Shown one piece after another: positions 55,226 through 64,000 of a stretch of 64,000 bases of DNA (positions are counted from its first letter, which is position 1; the number at the start of each line of letters is the position of its first letter). Location: positions 1 through 64,000 of the forward strand of contig CACLAD010000006.1 of the NCBI GenBank assembly GCA_902604715.1. Reading direction: 5' to 3'. The notes under the pieces are model-generated. The model had not been told where the DNA came from, did not search any database, and was given only the letters and a program-made list of their open reading frames with translations. This stretch comes from an uncultured Bacteroidota bacterium (lineage in GTDB: Bacteria; Bacteroidota; Bacteroidia; Flavobacteriales; Flavobacteriaceae). A program made the position numbers and the translations under genes.

Positions 55226-56241
55226 AAAAACTCAGTTTTTTTGAAAAATTTCTTTTTTTAGTCAATACCCTAGTAGCGTTTTCTTTTCTGATTTCTTTAG
55301 GGTTACCTTACGTTAAACCTACCCTTTTTTCATATTCCACAATATTCAGTTTATTTACCCCAATAATAATAAGTTTAAATATTCTTTTTATGTTTTTTTG
55401 GATCGCAAAGCTAAAGAAACAATTTATGTTATCATTAATTGTTCTTGTTCTTGGAAATGATAGTTTAAAAAGTTTTGTTAATTTTTCAAATAACTCAAAA
55501 TTTATAGCTGATAATGAATTTTCAATAATAAGTTATAATGTTAGGCTTTTTAATTTATATAATTGGATTGAGAAAGATAATGTAACAATAAAAATCAAAA
55601 AATTTTTGAAAAATAAAAATGCTGATATTATATGTTTACAAGAATATCAAAATACTAATTTTAATCTCGATAATTATGAGTATCAGTATGAAAAGTTAAG
55701 AGGAGATAATTTAAAATATGGTCAAGCAATATTTTCAAAATACCCCATTGTTAATAAAGGATCAATTGATTTTAATAGTCCTTCTAATAATGCTATTTTT
55801 TCCGATATAAAAATTAGTAATGATACTATCAGAATTTATAATATTCATCTTGAATCTTTTTCTTTTGAAAAAGAAATAGAATTAAGTGAGTTAAATAAAA
55901 ACAATGAAAAAATTATGAATGATTTATCCAAAACTTTTATCATTCAACAGAAACAAGTAGAATTGATCAAAAAAAGTATTAAGAAAAGTCCCTACAAAGT
56001 GATTCTTTCAGGTGACTTTAATAATACTGCATTTTCATATGTATATAAAGAACTTTCTAGAGATTTTAATGATAGTTTTAAAGAAAAGGGAAATGGTTTT
56101 GGAATTACATTTAATTATAACTTTATCCCGTTAAGAATTGATTTCATTCTAAGTGACAAGGTTTTCAAAATAAATTACTTCAAGACGTATAATATTAACT
56201 TATCAGATCATGAGGCCATTTTTTCTCAATTTACGTATTAG
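55222..56241 (+). CDS. Membrane-anchored endonuclease/exonuclease/phosphatase family protein
   Basis: Three TM segments, then ISYNVRLFNLYNW, ADIICLQEYQ, VILSGDFNNTAFS, SDHEAIFSQF. Confidence 0.93.
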   Translation: MKKLSFFEKFLFLVNTLVAFSFLISLGLPYVKPTLFSYSTIFSLFTPIIISLNILFMFFWIAKLKKQFMLSLIVLVLGNDSLKSFVNFSNNSKFIADNEFSIISYNVRLFNLYNWIEKDNVTIKIKKFLKNKNADIICLQEYQNTNFNLDNYEYQYEKLRGDNLKYGQAIFSKYPIVNKGSIDFNSPSNNAIFSDIKISNDTIRIYNIHLESFSFEKEIELSELNKNNEKIMNDLSKTFIIQQKQVELIKKSIKKSPYKVILSGDFNNTAFSYVYKELSRDFNDSFKEKGNGFGITFNYNFIPLRIDFILSDKVFKINYFKTYNINLSDHEAIFSQFTY

Positions 56242-56848
56242 TTTTATTAAAATAATTTACACCATTTAAGCCTTCGTTAAAGATTAAATCAATGACACTT
56301 AAATTAGAAATAAACCCATGTTCAGTTTCAAAAACCTGACTGTATGGTTTTATTAGATTTTTTTTTACTCTTCTGTTTCTGATGCTTAAATTCCTAAAAT
56401 CAGAATCTGAATTATAATTATCTTGATAGCCTGAAGTGAATTTAAATTTTAAATCTTTTTCAATTATATTAAATATAATTGCTATAGACTTGATGGTTAT
56501 ATCAATTAAGAATTCTTCCTTATCCTCAAAAATTTCAATAAAATAGTGTTCAAAAAATTCAAAATAAGGTGAACTTCTATAAGCTATTTGGATTGACTTT
56601 AAGTGATTTTTTTGCCAATTGCTATTATTACATATTCTGATATCCTTAAGTTTTTCTTTTTTTGAACTTGAAAAAATTACAGGAATAATCAGTTTTAATT
56701 TTCCGTTTGACCCGAAAATTGATGCTCTATTTCTAAACGTCTGTTTTTGATAAAAATCATTTATTTCAAAAATTAAATTTTTAGATTTTAAAAGATTTGA
56801 AAAAAATTCAATATTTGGAAAATAGGTGGGATGTATTATGGTTTTCAT
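56231..56848 (-). CDS. WbqC-like family protein
   Basis: MKTIIHPTYFPNIEFFSNLLKSKNLIFEINDFYQKQTFRNRASIFGSNGKLKLIIPV. Start at 56848 (ATGA overlap with lepB stop) preferred over 56968. Confidence 0.85.
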   Translation of the reverse strand: MKTIIHPTYFPNIEFFSNLLKSKNLIFEINDFYQKQTFRNRASIFGSNGKLKLIIPVIFSSSKKEKLKDIRICNNSNWQKNHLKSIQIAYRSSPYFEFFEHYFIEIFEDKEEFLIDITIKSIAIIFNIIEKDLKFKFTSGYQDNYNSDSDFRNLSIRNRRVKKNLIKPYSQVFETEHGFISNLSVIDLIFNEGLNGVNYFNKTNT

Positions 56849-58401
56849 TGAAATTTCTTTCTTCTGAAATAAGAAATTATATTCCACAACAAAACTATTG
56901 CAATAAAATGTATAAAATAGGATGTTGGTTGGCCATCTCCATGAACAGTAGTAAACATTCTGTCCCACCTAATTTTATCAAACCCCTTACCATTATAGTT
57001 TATGCTTAACCATTTGAAAACAGGCTTTCCAACAACATGATCAAATGGAACAAAACCCCAAGATCTTGAGTCTTGAGAATTACTTCTATTATCACCCATT
57101 AACCAATAATAATCTTGTTTAAAAGTATATTGATTTGTTTTGATACCATTGATGTAAACCTCACTATCTAGCATGTAAAGGTCATTATTTTCATAAATTT
57201 TAATAAGCCTTTCATAGATCGGAATATTGTCCTTATTTATTTCAATTGTAGTACCTTTTTTTGGAATATAAACCGGACCAAAAAAATCATTATTCCAACT
57301 GTAAGATGGTTTTTGAGGAAAAACTGATAGATCTTTTACACCCTTTGGAAGTGTATCTTTTTTAATCCATGCAACATTAGTATCTTTTTTTAGTTTTTCA
57401 AGTGATGCATCACTAATCCCCATAAATTTATAAGTATAGTTGCTATTTATAGGTCCAAATCTGTCAGTTATATCATAATTATTAATCATGACCTTTTGAT
57501 TGAACTTATTCTTTTTAGGTTGAACCAAATATGAAAATTGCAACTTTGCCCTTTTTGGTAATTGATTTTTTTCTCCATTTATATAAACATATCCATTAAT
57601 GACCTCTAAGGTATCTCCAGCTACACCTACAGCTCTCTTTACATAATTTGTTTTTTTATCAATTGGTTTATAGTAATATTTGTCAGTAAAATACATGTTT
57701 TTAAAAGTATCAACTGGCCAATTGAAACACACAATTTCATTTCTTTTGATTTTTTGAAAACCAGGAAGTCTTAAATATGGTAGTTCTGCTAAAAATGGCA
57801 GCTGTTTTTTGTTGAGATAAGACCTGGTCTTAATGATTGGAATAGTGTCATGTACCATTGGGGCCGCAATTGTTGTCATTGGAACTCTTGCTCCATAGTG
57901 AAACTTACTTACAAATAAAAAATCTCCAACTAAAAGCGATTTTTCTAGTGAAGAAGTAGGTATCGTGTAGGGTTGCATAAAGTATGTATGAACAAATGTA
58001 GCAGCAATTACAGCGAATATAATTGAGCTTATCCACTCCCCATTTGAGCTTTTAGGGTTAATATCTCTATCTTTAACATATTCTAGGGTTTCAAAATAGT
58101 TTAGGTAATAATTATAAAAACCAAATGTACAAATAGACAAAAAAGTATCAGTGTAAGAATTCTTCTTAAAACTTCTAGAAAGTTCAACCCAAATAACAGG
58201 AATTATAATTGTGTTCAATACCGGCATCAGAATAATAAAAATCCACCACCAAGGTCTGTTTATTATTTTTAGTAACACAAAAACATTGTACAGAGGAATA
58301 AATGAGTGAAATGCAAGGTTGCCGGAAATCTTGTATAATTTCCATGTACCTATTCCATGAATAAAATTTAAAATCAATAAAATCAATATTATTTCACCCA
58401 T
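56845..58401 (-). CDS. lepB: Signal peptidase I with an N-terminal membrane (DUF5684-like) extension
   Basis: YFMQPYTIPTSSLEKSLLVGDFLFVSKFHYGAR, NYVKRAVGVAGDTLEV, DYYWLMGDNRSNSQDSRSWGFVP. Confidence 0.94.
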   Translation of the reverse strand: MGEIILILLILNFIHGIGTWKLYKISGNLAFHSFIPLYNVFVLLKIINRPWWWIFIILMPVLNTIIIPVIWVELSRSFKKNSYTDTFLSICTFGFYNYYLNYFETLEYVKDRDINPKSSNGEWISSIIFAVIAATFVHTYFMQPYTIPTSSLEKSLLVGDFLFVSKFHYGARVPMTTIAAPMVHDTIPIIKTRSYLNKKQLPFLAELPYLRLPGFQKIKRNEIVCFNWPVDTFKNMYFTDKYYYKPIDKKTNYVKRAVGVAGDTLEVINGYVYINGEKNQLPKRAKLQFSYLVQPKKNKFNQKVMINNYDITDRFGPINSNYTYKFMGISDASLEKLKKDTNVAWIKKDTLPKGVKDLSVFPQKPSYSWNNDFFGPVYIPKKGTTIEINKDNIPIYERLIKIYENNDLYMLDSEVYINGIKTNQYTFKQDYYWLMGDNRSNSQDSRSWGFVPFDHVVGKPVFKWLSINYNGKGFDKIRWDRMFTTVHGDGQPTSYFIHFIAIVLLWNIISYFRRKKFQ

Positions 58402-58943
58402 AACTCGATATTTAAAGAAATTCCAAAATTAGATTGATTATCGACTTCGTTAAATTTGATATTAGGTTTTAAAGATAAATTATCGTTCAAGTTGTATTGC
58501 AATAGATGTGCATCTACATTCGCATCAATAATGTTTAAAATGTACAAACCAACTGTAACTAAAATAGATAGTTCTTTGTTTCTTTTTAAAGTGCTTTGTG
58601 CTCTAATTAAACCATCATTAGATATTGAAGGGTAAGCTCCACTTCCGTAAAATTCATCATCAGTGAATCCTGCTAATCTTCTTTTGTAAGCATTACGATA
58701 TCTTTTGTAATCATTATCATTTTGATTATAAAAATATAACCCTGTTGCAAGTGCTCCATAAACAATAGGTATTTTCCAATATTTTTTATTGTATGCCTGA
58801 CCTAACCCAGGTAGTACAGCGGAATAAAATGTTGCTTTTGATGGTCTTAATGCCATTTCTAAATCTTTTTCATAATCCTCATTTTGACCATAACTAAAAA
58901 TAGAAACAAAAAATAGAATAATATATAAATAAAGTTTATTCAT
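58389..58943 (-). CDS. DUF5683 domain-containing protein
   Basis: Signal peptide; PSKATFYSAVLPGLGQAYNKKYWKIPIVYGALATGLYFYNQN. Confidence 0.87.
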   Translation of the reverse strand: MNKLYLYIILFFVSIFSYGQNEDYEKDLEMALRPSKATFYSAVLPGLGQAYNKKYWKIPIVYGALATGLYFYNQNDNDYKRYRNAYKRRLAGFTDDEFYGSGAYPSISNDGLIRAQSTLKRNKELSILVTVGLYILNIIDANVDAHLLQYNLNDNLSLKPNIKFNEVDNQSNFGISLNIELWVK

Positions 58944-59811
58944 TTATTTTTTTAATTAATCTTAAAAAATCAGATTTAGATTTAAAATTTAAAATGATTT
59001 TTCCTGTTTTATTTTTATTAAAAATAAAATCAACCCTGGTTTGAAGTTTTTTTTCAGCTTTAATTTTTTGTTTTAGGAAACCATCGTCAAGATTATCTTT
59101 TATATTTTTTTTAGTAGGATTTTTAAAGGAGCTAATTAGTTTTTCAGTATTTCTAACAGATAAATTCTTTGAAATTATTCTTTCATAAATTGAAAGCTGT
59201 AGTTTTTCATCATCAATATTTATCATTGCCCTACCATGCCCCATTGAGATAAAACCATCTTTAATACCACTCTGTATTATTGGGTTAAGCTTTAGTAATC
59301 TTAAATAATTGGTTATTGTTGATCTTTTTTTTCCAATTTTTTCACTCAATTCTTCCTGTGTAATTTTAATTTCCTCGATTAGTCGTTTGTAAGAAATAGC
59401 TATTTCAATAGAATCCAAGTCTTGTCTGTGAATATTTTCAACTAATGCCATTTCAAGTGATTGTTGATCATTAGCCTTTCTTATGTAGCATGGTATCTTG
59501 TCGATCTTAAGCTTTTTAAATGCTCTTAATCTTCTCTCGCCAGATATTAATTGAAACTTATTTTTAGATATTTTTTTTATTGTAATGGGCTGGATAAGTC
59601 CAATATTTTTAATCGAAATGACTAATTCATCTAGTTTTTCTTTGTCGAACGCCGATCTTGGCTGAAATGGATTTAGGACAATTTTCGAAATATCAATTTC
59701 TGTACTATAATTTTTGTTTATTTTAGAAATTGAGCCAGGATTATTTTTTGAATCTTCCAAAATAGATGTTAATCCTCTACCTAAAACTTGTTTCTTTGTT
59801 GCTTTAGCCAT
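58936..59811 (-). CDS. parB: Chromosome partitioning protein ParB
   Basis: GRGLTSIL, NPFQPRSAFDKEKLDELV, LISGERRLRAFKKL, ALVENIHRQDLDSIE, GHGRAMI. Confidence 0.96.
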   Translation of the reverse strand: MAKATKKQVLGRGLTSILEDSKNNPGSISKINKNYSTEIDISKIVLNPFQPRSAFDKEKLDELVISIKNIGLIQPITIKKISKNKFQLISGERRLRAFKKLKIDKIPCYIRKANDQQSLEMALVENIHRQDLDSIEIAISYKRLIEEIKITQEELSEKIGKKRSTITNYLRLLKLNPIIQSGIKDGFISMGHGRAMINIDDEKLQLSIYERIISKNLSVRNTEKLISSFKNPTKKNIKDNLDDGFLKQKIKAEKKLQTRVDFIFNKNKTGKIILNFKSKSDFLRLIKKINE

Positions 59812-60574
59812 TATGAGTTTTTGAAATAAGTTCCTTTGCCAAATTTAAGTAATTATCAGCTCCTTTACTGCAAACATCATAATCAATGATACTTTTGCCG
59901 AAACTTGTTGCCTCACCAAGTCTTACATTTCTGTGAATAACTGTTTTAAATACCATTTCATTGAAATGAGTTTTTACTTCTTTTTTAACCTGATTTGAAA
60001 GATTTAAGCGAGTATCATACATAGTTAAAAGAAGTCCTTCTATCAACAGGTTTTCATTGTGAATTTTTTGAATATTTTTTATAGTATTTAAGAGTTTACC
60101 TAAACCTTCAAGTGCTAAATATTCACACTGTATTGGAATCAACACTGAATCAGATGCTGACAATGCATTAATTGTTAATAATCCAAGAGAAGGAGGGCAG
60201 TCAATAATTGTAAATTCATAATTTGATGCAACCTCCATGATCGCATTCTTTAACAAATACTCTCTTTCTATCATGTTGACCGATTCAATCTCTATTCCGA
60301 CTAAATCAATGTGGGCAGGAATGACATCGAGGAACTCGAGTTTACTTTTATAAATACATTCATTTGTTGAACACTCATTTTCCAATAAATTGTAAATTGT
60401 TTTACTTCCAATTTTTACCTCTACCCCAATAGATGAGCTGGCATTTGCTTGGGGATCAAAATCAATTAATAAAACTTTTTTTTCTAAAGCTGCAAGTGCA
60501 GAGGATAAATTAACCGAAGTAGTTGTTTTTCCAACTCCACCTTTTTGATTAGAAATAGCAATAATCTTGCTCAT
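59804..60574 (-). CDS. parA: Chromosome partitioning ATPase ParA
   Basis: KIIAISNQKGGVGKTTTSVNLSSALA, IDFDPQANASSSIG. Confidence 0.97.
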   Translation of the reverse strand: MSKIIAISNQKGGVGKTTTSVNLSSALAALEKKVLLIDFDPQANASSSIGVEVKIGSKTIYNLLENECSTNECIYKSKLEFLDVIPAHIDLVGIEIESVNMIEREYLLKNAIMEVASNYEFTIIDCPPSLGLLTINALSASDSVLIPIQCEYLALEGLGKLLNTIKNIQKIHNENLLIEGLLLTMYDTRLNLSNQVKKEVKTHFNEMVFKTVIHRNVRLGEATSFGKSIIDYDVCSKGADNYLNLAKELISKTHNG

Positions 60575-60667
60575 TTTTGATGAAATAATTAATATTAAAT
60601 TTACAATTAATAAAACGTAATAAGAACAATATCTTGTTAAAGAAATTTTAAAATGTTAACAGTAAAT

Positions 60668-62803
60668 TTAACTGTGGGTATTTATAAGTGATTCAAGTAT
60701 AGTTGAGGCTGATTCTCCTATATTAGAGCCAGGGCCAAAAATGCATTTAACCCCTTTATCAAATAAAAAGTCATAATCTTTTTTTGGAATCACCCCGCCA
60801 ACCACTATCATTTTATCATCGCAGTCGTACTTTTTTAATTCTTTTATCAGATTAGGAACTAAAGTTTTATGGCCACCGGCAAGTGATGATATCCCGATAA
60901 TGTGTACGTCATTTTCAATTGCCTGTTTAGCAACCTCTTCTGGGGTTTGAAATAATGGACCTATATCTACATCAAATCCAATATCAGCGAAACTTGTTGC
61001 AATAACTTTAGCCCCTCTATCATGTCCATCTTGTCCAATCTTTGCTATTAAAATTCTAGGTCTTCTACCATCAATCTCAGCAAATTTATTTGAAAGATCT
61101 ACTGCATTTAAATAAGAACTATTATCCTTCATATTTGTTTTATATACACCCGTAAAACTTTTAATTTCAGACTTATAACGTCCAAATTCTTTTTCCAGAG
61201 CAGAGCTTATTTCTCCTAGTGTTGCTCTAGCTCTAGCAGCTTTAATTGATAAAGCTAATAAATTTTTATTTTTCTCCTTTGCAGCTAAACTTAGCTCATT
61301 CAATATTTCAATTACTATTGTTTCATTTCTGTTTTTTTTAACTTCTTTTAATTTCTTTAGTTGATTATTTCTGACCTCATGATTATCAATTTCTAAAAAA
61401 CTTATTATTTCCTCTTCCTCCAGTTTAAATTTGTTAACCCCTACGATTATGATTTCTTTATTATCAATTTTAGCTTGTTTTTGTGTTGCTGCCTGTTCAA
61501 TTCTCATTTTCGGTATTCCCTTTTCAATTGCTCTTGTCATCCCTCCAGCATCATTAATTTCATTGATGTGAATCATTGCTCTTTCTATAAGTTGATGGGT
61601 CAAACTTTCAATATAATAACTACCACCCCATGGGTCAACTGTATTACACACATCAATTTCTTCCTGAATTATAAGTTGAGTATCCCTAGCAATTTTTGAT
61701 GAGAATTTTGTTGGTAAACCAATAGCTTCATCTAATGAATTTGTATGAAGGCTTTGTGTTCCACCAAAAACCGCTGATAATGCTTCAATTGTAGTTCTAG
61801 TAATATTATTAAACGGTTCCTGTTCAGATAAACTCCAGCCACTTGTTTGGCAGTGAGCGCGAAGACAATATGATTTATAATTTTGAGGTTTAAATGGCTC
61901 CATTAATTTTGTCCAAAGAAATCGAGCAGCTCTCATTTTAGCTATTTCCATAAAGTGATTCATTCCAATACCCCAAAAAAAAGAGAATCTGTTAGCAAAT
62001 TCATCAACTTTGAGACCAGCATTAATTGCAGTTTTAACATATTCAATTCCGTTTGCTAATGTGTAGGCAAGTTCCAGATCAGCACTTGCACCAGCTTCTT
62101 GCATATGATAACCAGAAATACTTATGCTGTTAAATTTTGGCATATTTTTACTAGTAAATTCAAAAATATCTGCTATAATTTTTATTGATTCCTCTGGTGG
62201 ATATATGAAGGTATTTCTAACCATATATTCTTTCAAGATATCATTTTGTATTGTACCTGAAAGTTTAGAAATATCGACCCCTTGCTCTTCAGCTGCAACA
62301 ATATAAAATGCCATGACAGGCAGAACAGCCCCATTCATGGTCATTGACACGCTCATTTTGTCTAGAGGTATTCCATCAAATAAAATTTTCATATCCTCCA
62401 CAGTGTCAATTGCAACCCCAGCTTTGCCAATATCTCCAATTACCCTTGGATTATCAGAGTCATATCCCCTGTGTGTTGGTAAATCAAATGCGACAGAAAG
62501 TCCTTTTTGACCTGCCTTTAAATTTTCTTTGTAAAATTTATTACTCTCTTTTGCAGTTGAAAAGCCAGCATACTGTCTTACAGTCCAAGGTTTATTGGTA
62601 TACATGGATGAGTATGGTCCTCTAACAAATGGTGGTAAGCCAGCGATTGATTGACCGTGATTATGGTTTGACAAATCACTTGAGTCATAATAATTTTTAA
62701 TGGTAATTTTCTCATCAGTTTCAAAAAATTTTTGTTCTTTTTTAACCTCTTCAATGGGTTTATAATCTGATAAATCAAGTTTGTTTAAATCTTTTCTAAG
62801 CAT
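60668..62803 (-). CDS. mutB: Methylmalonyl-CoA mutase, large (catalytic) subunit
   Basis: [33 protein letters not shown]12-binding [28 protein letters not shown]. Confidence 0.97.
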   Translation of the reverse strand: MLRKDLNKLDLSDYKPIEEVKKEQKFFETDEKITIKNYYDSSDLSNHNHGQSIAGLPPFVRGPYSSMYTNKPWTVRQYAGFSTAKESNKFYKENLKAGQKGLSVAFDLPTHRGYDSDNPRVIGDIGKAGVAIDTVEDMKILFDGIPLDKMSVSMTMNGAVLPVMAFYIVAAEEQGVDISKLSGTIQNDILKEYMVRNTFIYPPEESIKIIADIFEFTSKNMPKFNSISISGYHMQEAGASADLELAYTLANGIEYVKTAINAGLKVDEFANRFSFFWGIGMNHFMEIAKMRAARFLWTKLMEPFKPQNYKSYCLRAHCQTSGWSLSEQEPFNNITRTTIEALSAVFGGTQSLHTNSLDEAIGLPTKFSSKIARDTQLIIQEEIDVCNTVDPWGGSYYIESLTHQLIERAMIHINEINDAGGMTRAIEKGIPKMRIEQAATQKQAKIDNKEIIIVGVNKFKLEEEEIISFLEIDNHEVRNNQLKKLKEVKKNRNETIVIEILNELSLAAKEKNKNLLALSIKAARARATLGEISSALEKEFGRYKSEIKSFTGVYKTNMKDNSSYLNAVDLSNKFAEIDGRRPRILIAKIGQDGHDRGAKVIATSFADIGFDVDIGPLFQTPEEVAKQAIENDVHIIGISSLAGGHKTLVPNLIKELKKYDCDDKMIVVGGVIPKKDYDFLFDKGVKCIFGPGSNIGESASTILESLINTHS

Positions 62804-63923
62804 TTATAAATTTATTTTGACCAACTAAAACTTTATCTCCTGACTCATATTGTTCTTTTTCTCTCTTATGATTCATCAAAATCTCTTGATAAATCTTTTG
62901 ATTTTTTTGATCATGAAAGTACCCTCCATTTTCTTCAATTTTCTTTATTAATTCAAGAGATTTTTCAGCTAATTTTTCAATTAAATATGTGATGAAATAA
63001 CTACCACTGATTGAATTATTAACGAAATTGATTAATGTTTCATTTTTAAGAATTAAAAGTTGATTATTAGTAATCCTATGAGAAAATTCGTTTTGATCAT
63101 TGAATTTTATATCATAAGGTGTAGATTTTATAAAATCACAACCGCCCAATATTCCTGACATACACTCGGATGTGGTTCTAATTATATTATTATTATAATT
63201 TTTTGTTGTTTTATTTTTTGATGTTGGTTTTGCAGTGATAATACAATCGTCTATTTGATTTCCATACTTCTTTGAAATAATACTCCACAAAATTCTCGTC
63301 GCTTGAATTTTAGCAATTTCAAAAAAATAATTATTTCCTTGGACTAACTCAAATGATATTTTCTTAAAAAGAGAGATTCCAAATTTATTAACATAATCAA
63401 TACCAGCTGAAAGTGTAAATGCAATTTCTTGAACAATGTTTGCCCCAGAGTCTTTAAAAAACTCTGAAGATAAATTTAACCTGAAATTTTTTTGATAAAA
63501 TTTATTTAAGTCTATTGGCTCCATGCTATTTAAGTTAGGTTCAACTAATAGTTTAAATTTAGGATTATAGTTTACTGGTTTATCGGTTTTAAAATATATA
63601 TTTCCCTGAAACAAAAAAGAATTTTCAATAAATTGGTCTTCATAATTACTAATAATTAAATTTTTTATTTCGTTTTCATACAATGACTTAATCTGCTTAT
63701 TTAGGTCAGTAGTTTCATCACACTTTAATTCGTTAACAATATCCCACTCTTTAGGAAATAATAATTTTTCTGGATTTATTAAGGATTTTTTATCTGAGGT
63801 GTAGTGAGGAGAAATGGTTATACCCTCATTGGTTTTAGAAAACAATCTATTATAACTATCTGTTCCAAGATCTAAAATAATTTTATCTTTCCATGCTTTT
63901 TCTAAATTTTTTGAATCTTTCAT
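62796..63923 (-). CDS. mutA: Methylmalonyl-CoA mutase small subunit (divergent)
   Basis: 375 aa; weaker mutase similarity: [54 protein letters not shown]. Confidence 0.85.
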   Translation of the reverse strand: MKDSKNLEKAWKDKIILDLGTDSYNRLFSKTNEGITISPHYTSDKKSLINPEKLLFPKEWDIVNELKCDETTDLNKQIKSLYENEIKNLIISNYEDQFIENSFLFQGNIYFKTDKPVNYNPKFKLLVEPNLNSMEPIDLNKFYQKNFRLNLSSEFFKDSGANIVQEIAFTLSAGIDYVNKFGISLFKKISFELVQGNNYFFEIAKIQATRILWSIISKKYGNQIDDCIITAKPTSKNKTTKNYNNNIIRTTSECMSGILGGCDFIKSTPYDIKFNDQNEFSHRITNNQLLILKNETLINFVNNSISGSYFITYLIEKLAEKSLELIKKIEENGGYFHDQKNQKIYQEILMNHKREKEQYESGDKVLVGQNKFINA

Positions 63924-64000
63924 TTAATCAAAAATTGTATCATATTCGATCAAAAAAATTTCTTCATTATCTTTTTTCATGAATAACTTTTCTCTAGCAT
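63924..64000 (-). CDS. Septum formation initiator (DivIC/FtsB-like) C-terminus, truncated at the window edge
   Basis: Minus-strand reading ...AREKLFMKKDNEEIFLIEYDTIFD* abutting mutA; typical flavobacterial DivIC C-terminus and position. Confidence 0.65.
   Translation of the reverse strand, partial: AREKLFMKKDNEEIFLIEYDTIFD

Noticed and set aside
56849-56968. ORF-track upstream extension of the WbqC-like ORF to 56968
   Set aside because: The extension lies within the lepB coding region and is not WbqC-like. ATG 56848, overlapping the lepB stop as ATGA, is the better start.
60655-60680. Inverted repeat acagt-N7-actgt at the 3' end of mutB as a possible terminator
   Set aside because: Only a 5-bp AT-rich stem with no clear T-tract; insufficient support.
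61475-62625. Plus-strand ORFs of 60-93 aa antisense to mutB
   Set aside because: Antisense shadows of a highly conserved minus-strand gene with no recognisable domains.

Overview
AT-rich 64 kb chromosomal window from a Bacteroidota/Flavobacteriia-type genome, judged from gene content, gene order and Bacteroidota-specific families. It is almost entirely densely packed housekeeping genes. I found no tRNA, rRNA, CRISPR array, prophage, transposon or defence island. In order: the 5' part of a very large secreted repeat protein (minus strand, running off the left edge); htpG; an arylsulfotransferase-like lipoprotein plus an SSS symporter; recR; GT2; a 2-oxoacid dehydrogenase E2; an FAH-family gene; a CinA C-terminal domain; rpmB-rpmG-DUF4295-ftsY-rimO; an M14 peptidase; bshC; guaA-LysM-pyrG-yidC; an FMN reductase and a pirin; mnmA/aroE; two DUF368 genes; TPR; a class III aminotransferase; OstA-like; purA; Fur; relA/spoT; an rRNA/tRNA methyltransferase; a frameshifted pepD; a cyclophilin-FKBP fusion; a DHH phosphoesterase; ndk; DUF721; recF; ribH; mutL; two rhomboids; an EEP nuclease; WbqC; lepB; DUF5683; parB-parA; mutB-mutA; and the 3' end of a DivIC/FtsB-like gene. 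I did not find a clear new multi-gene system. The observations most worth checking are the 93-110 aa Cys-anchored repeat array in the giant surface protein, an FtsY with a 23-dipeptide Pro-Glu/Asp rod between two similar amphipathic motifs, a pepD split at a G6 tract, a 26-aa CDGSH-like mini-ORF, and overlap of all five convergent gene pairs (four with interlocked 4-nt TTAR stops).
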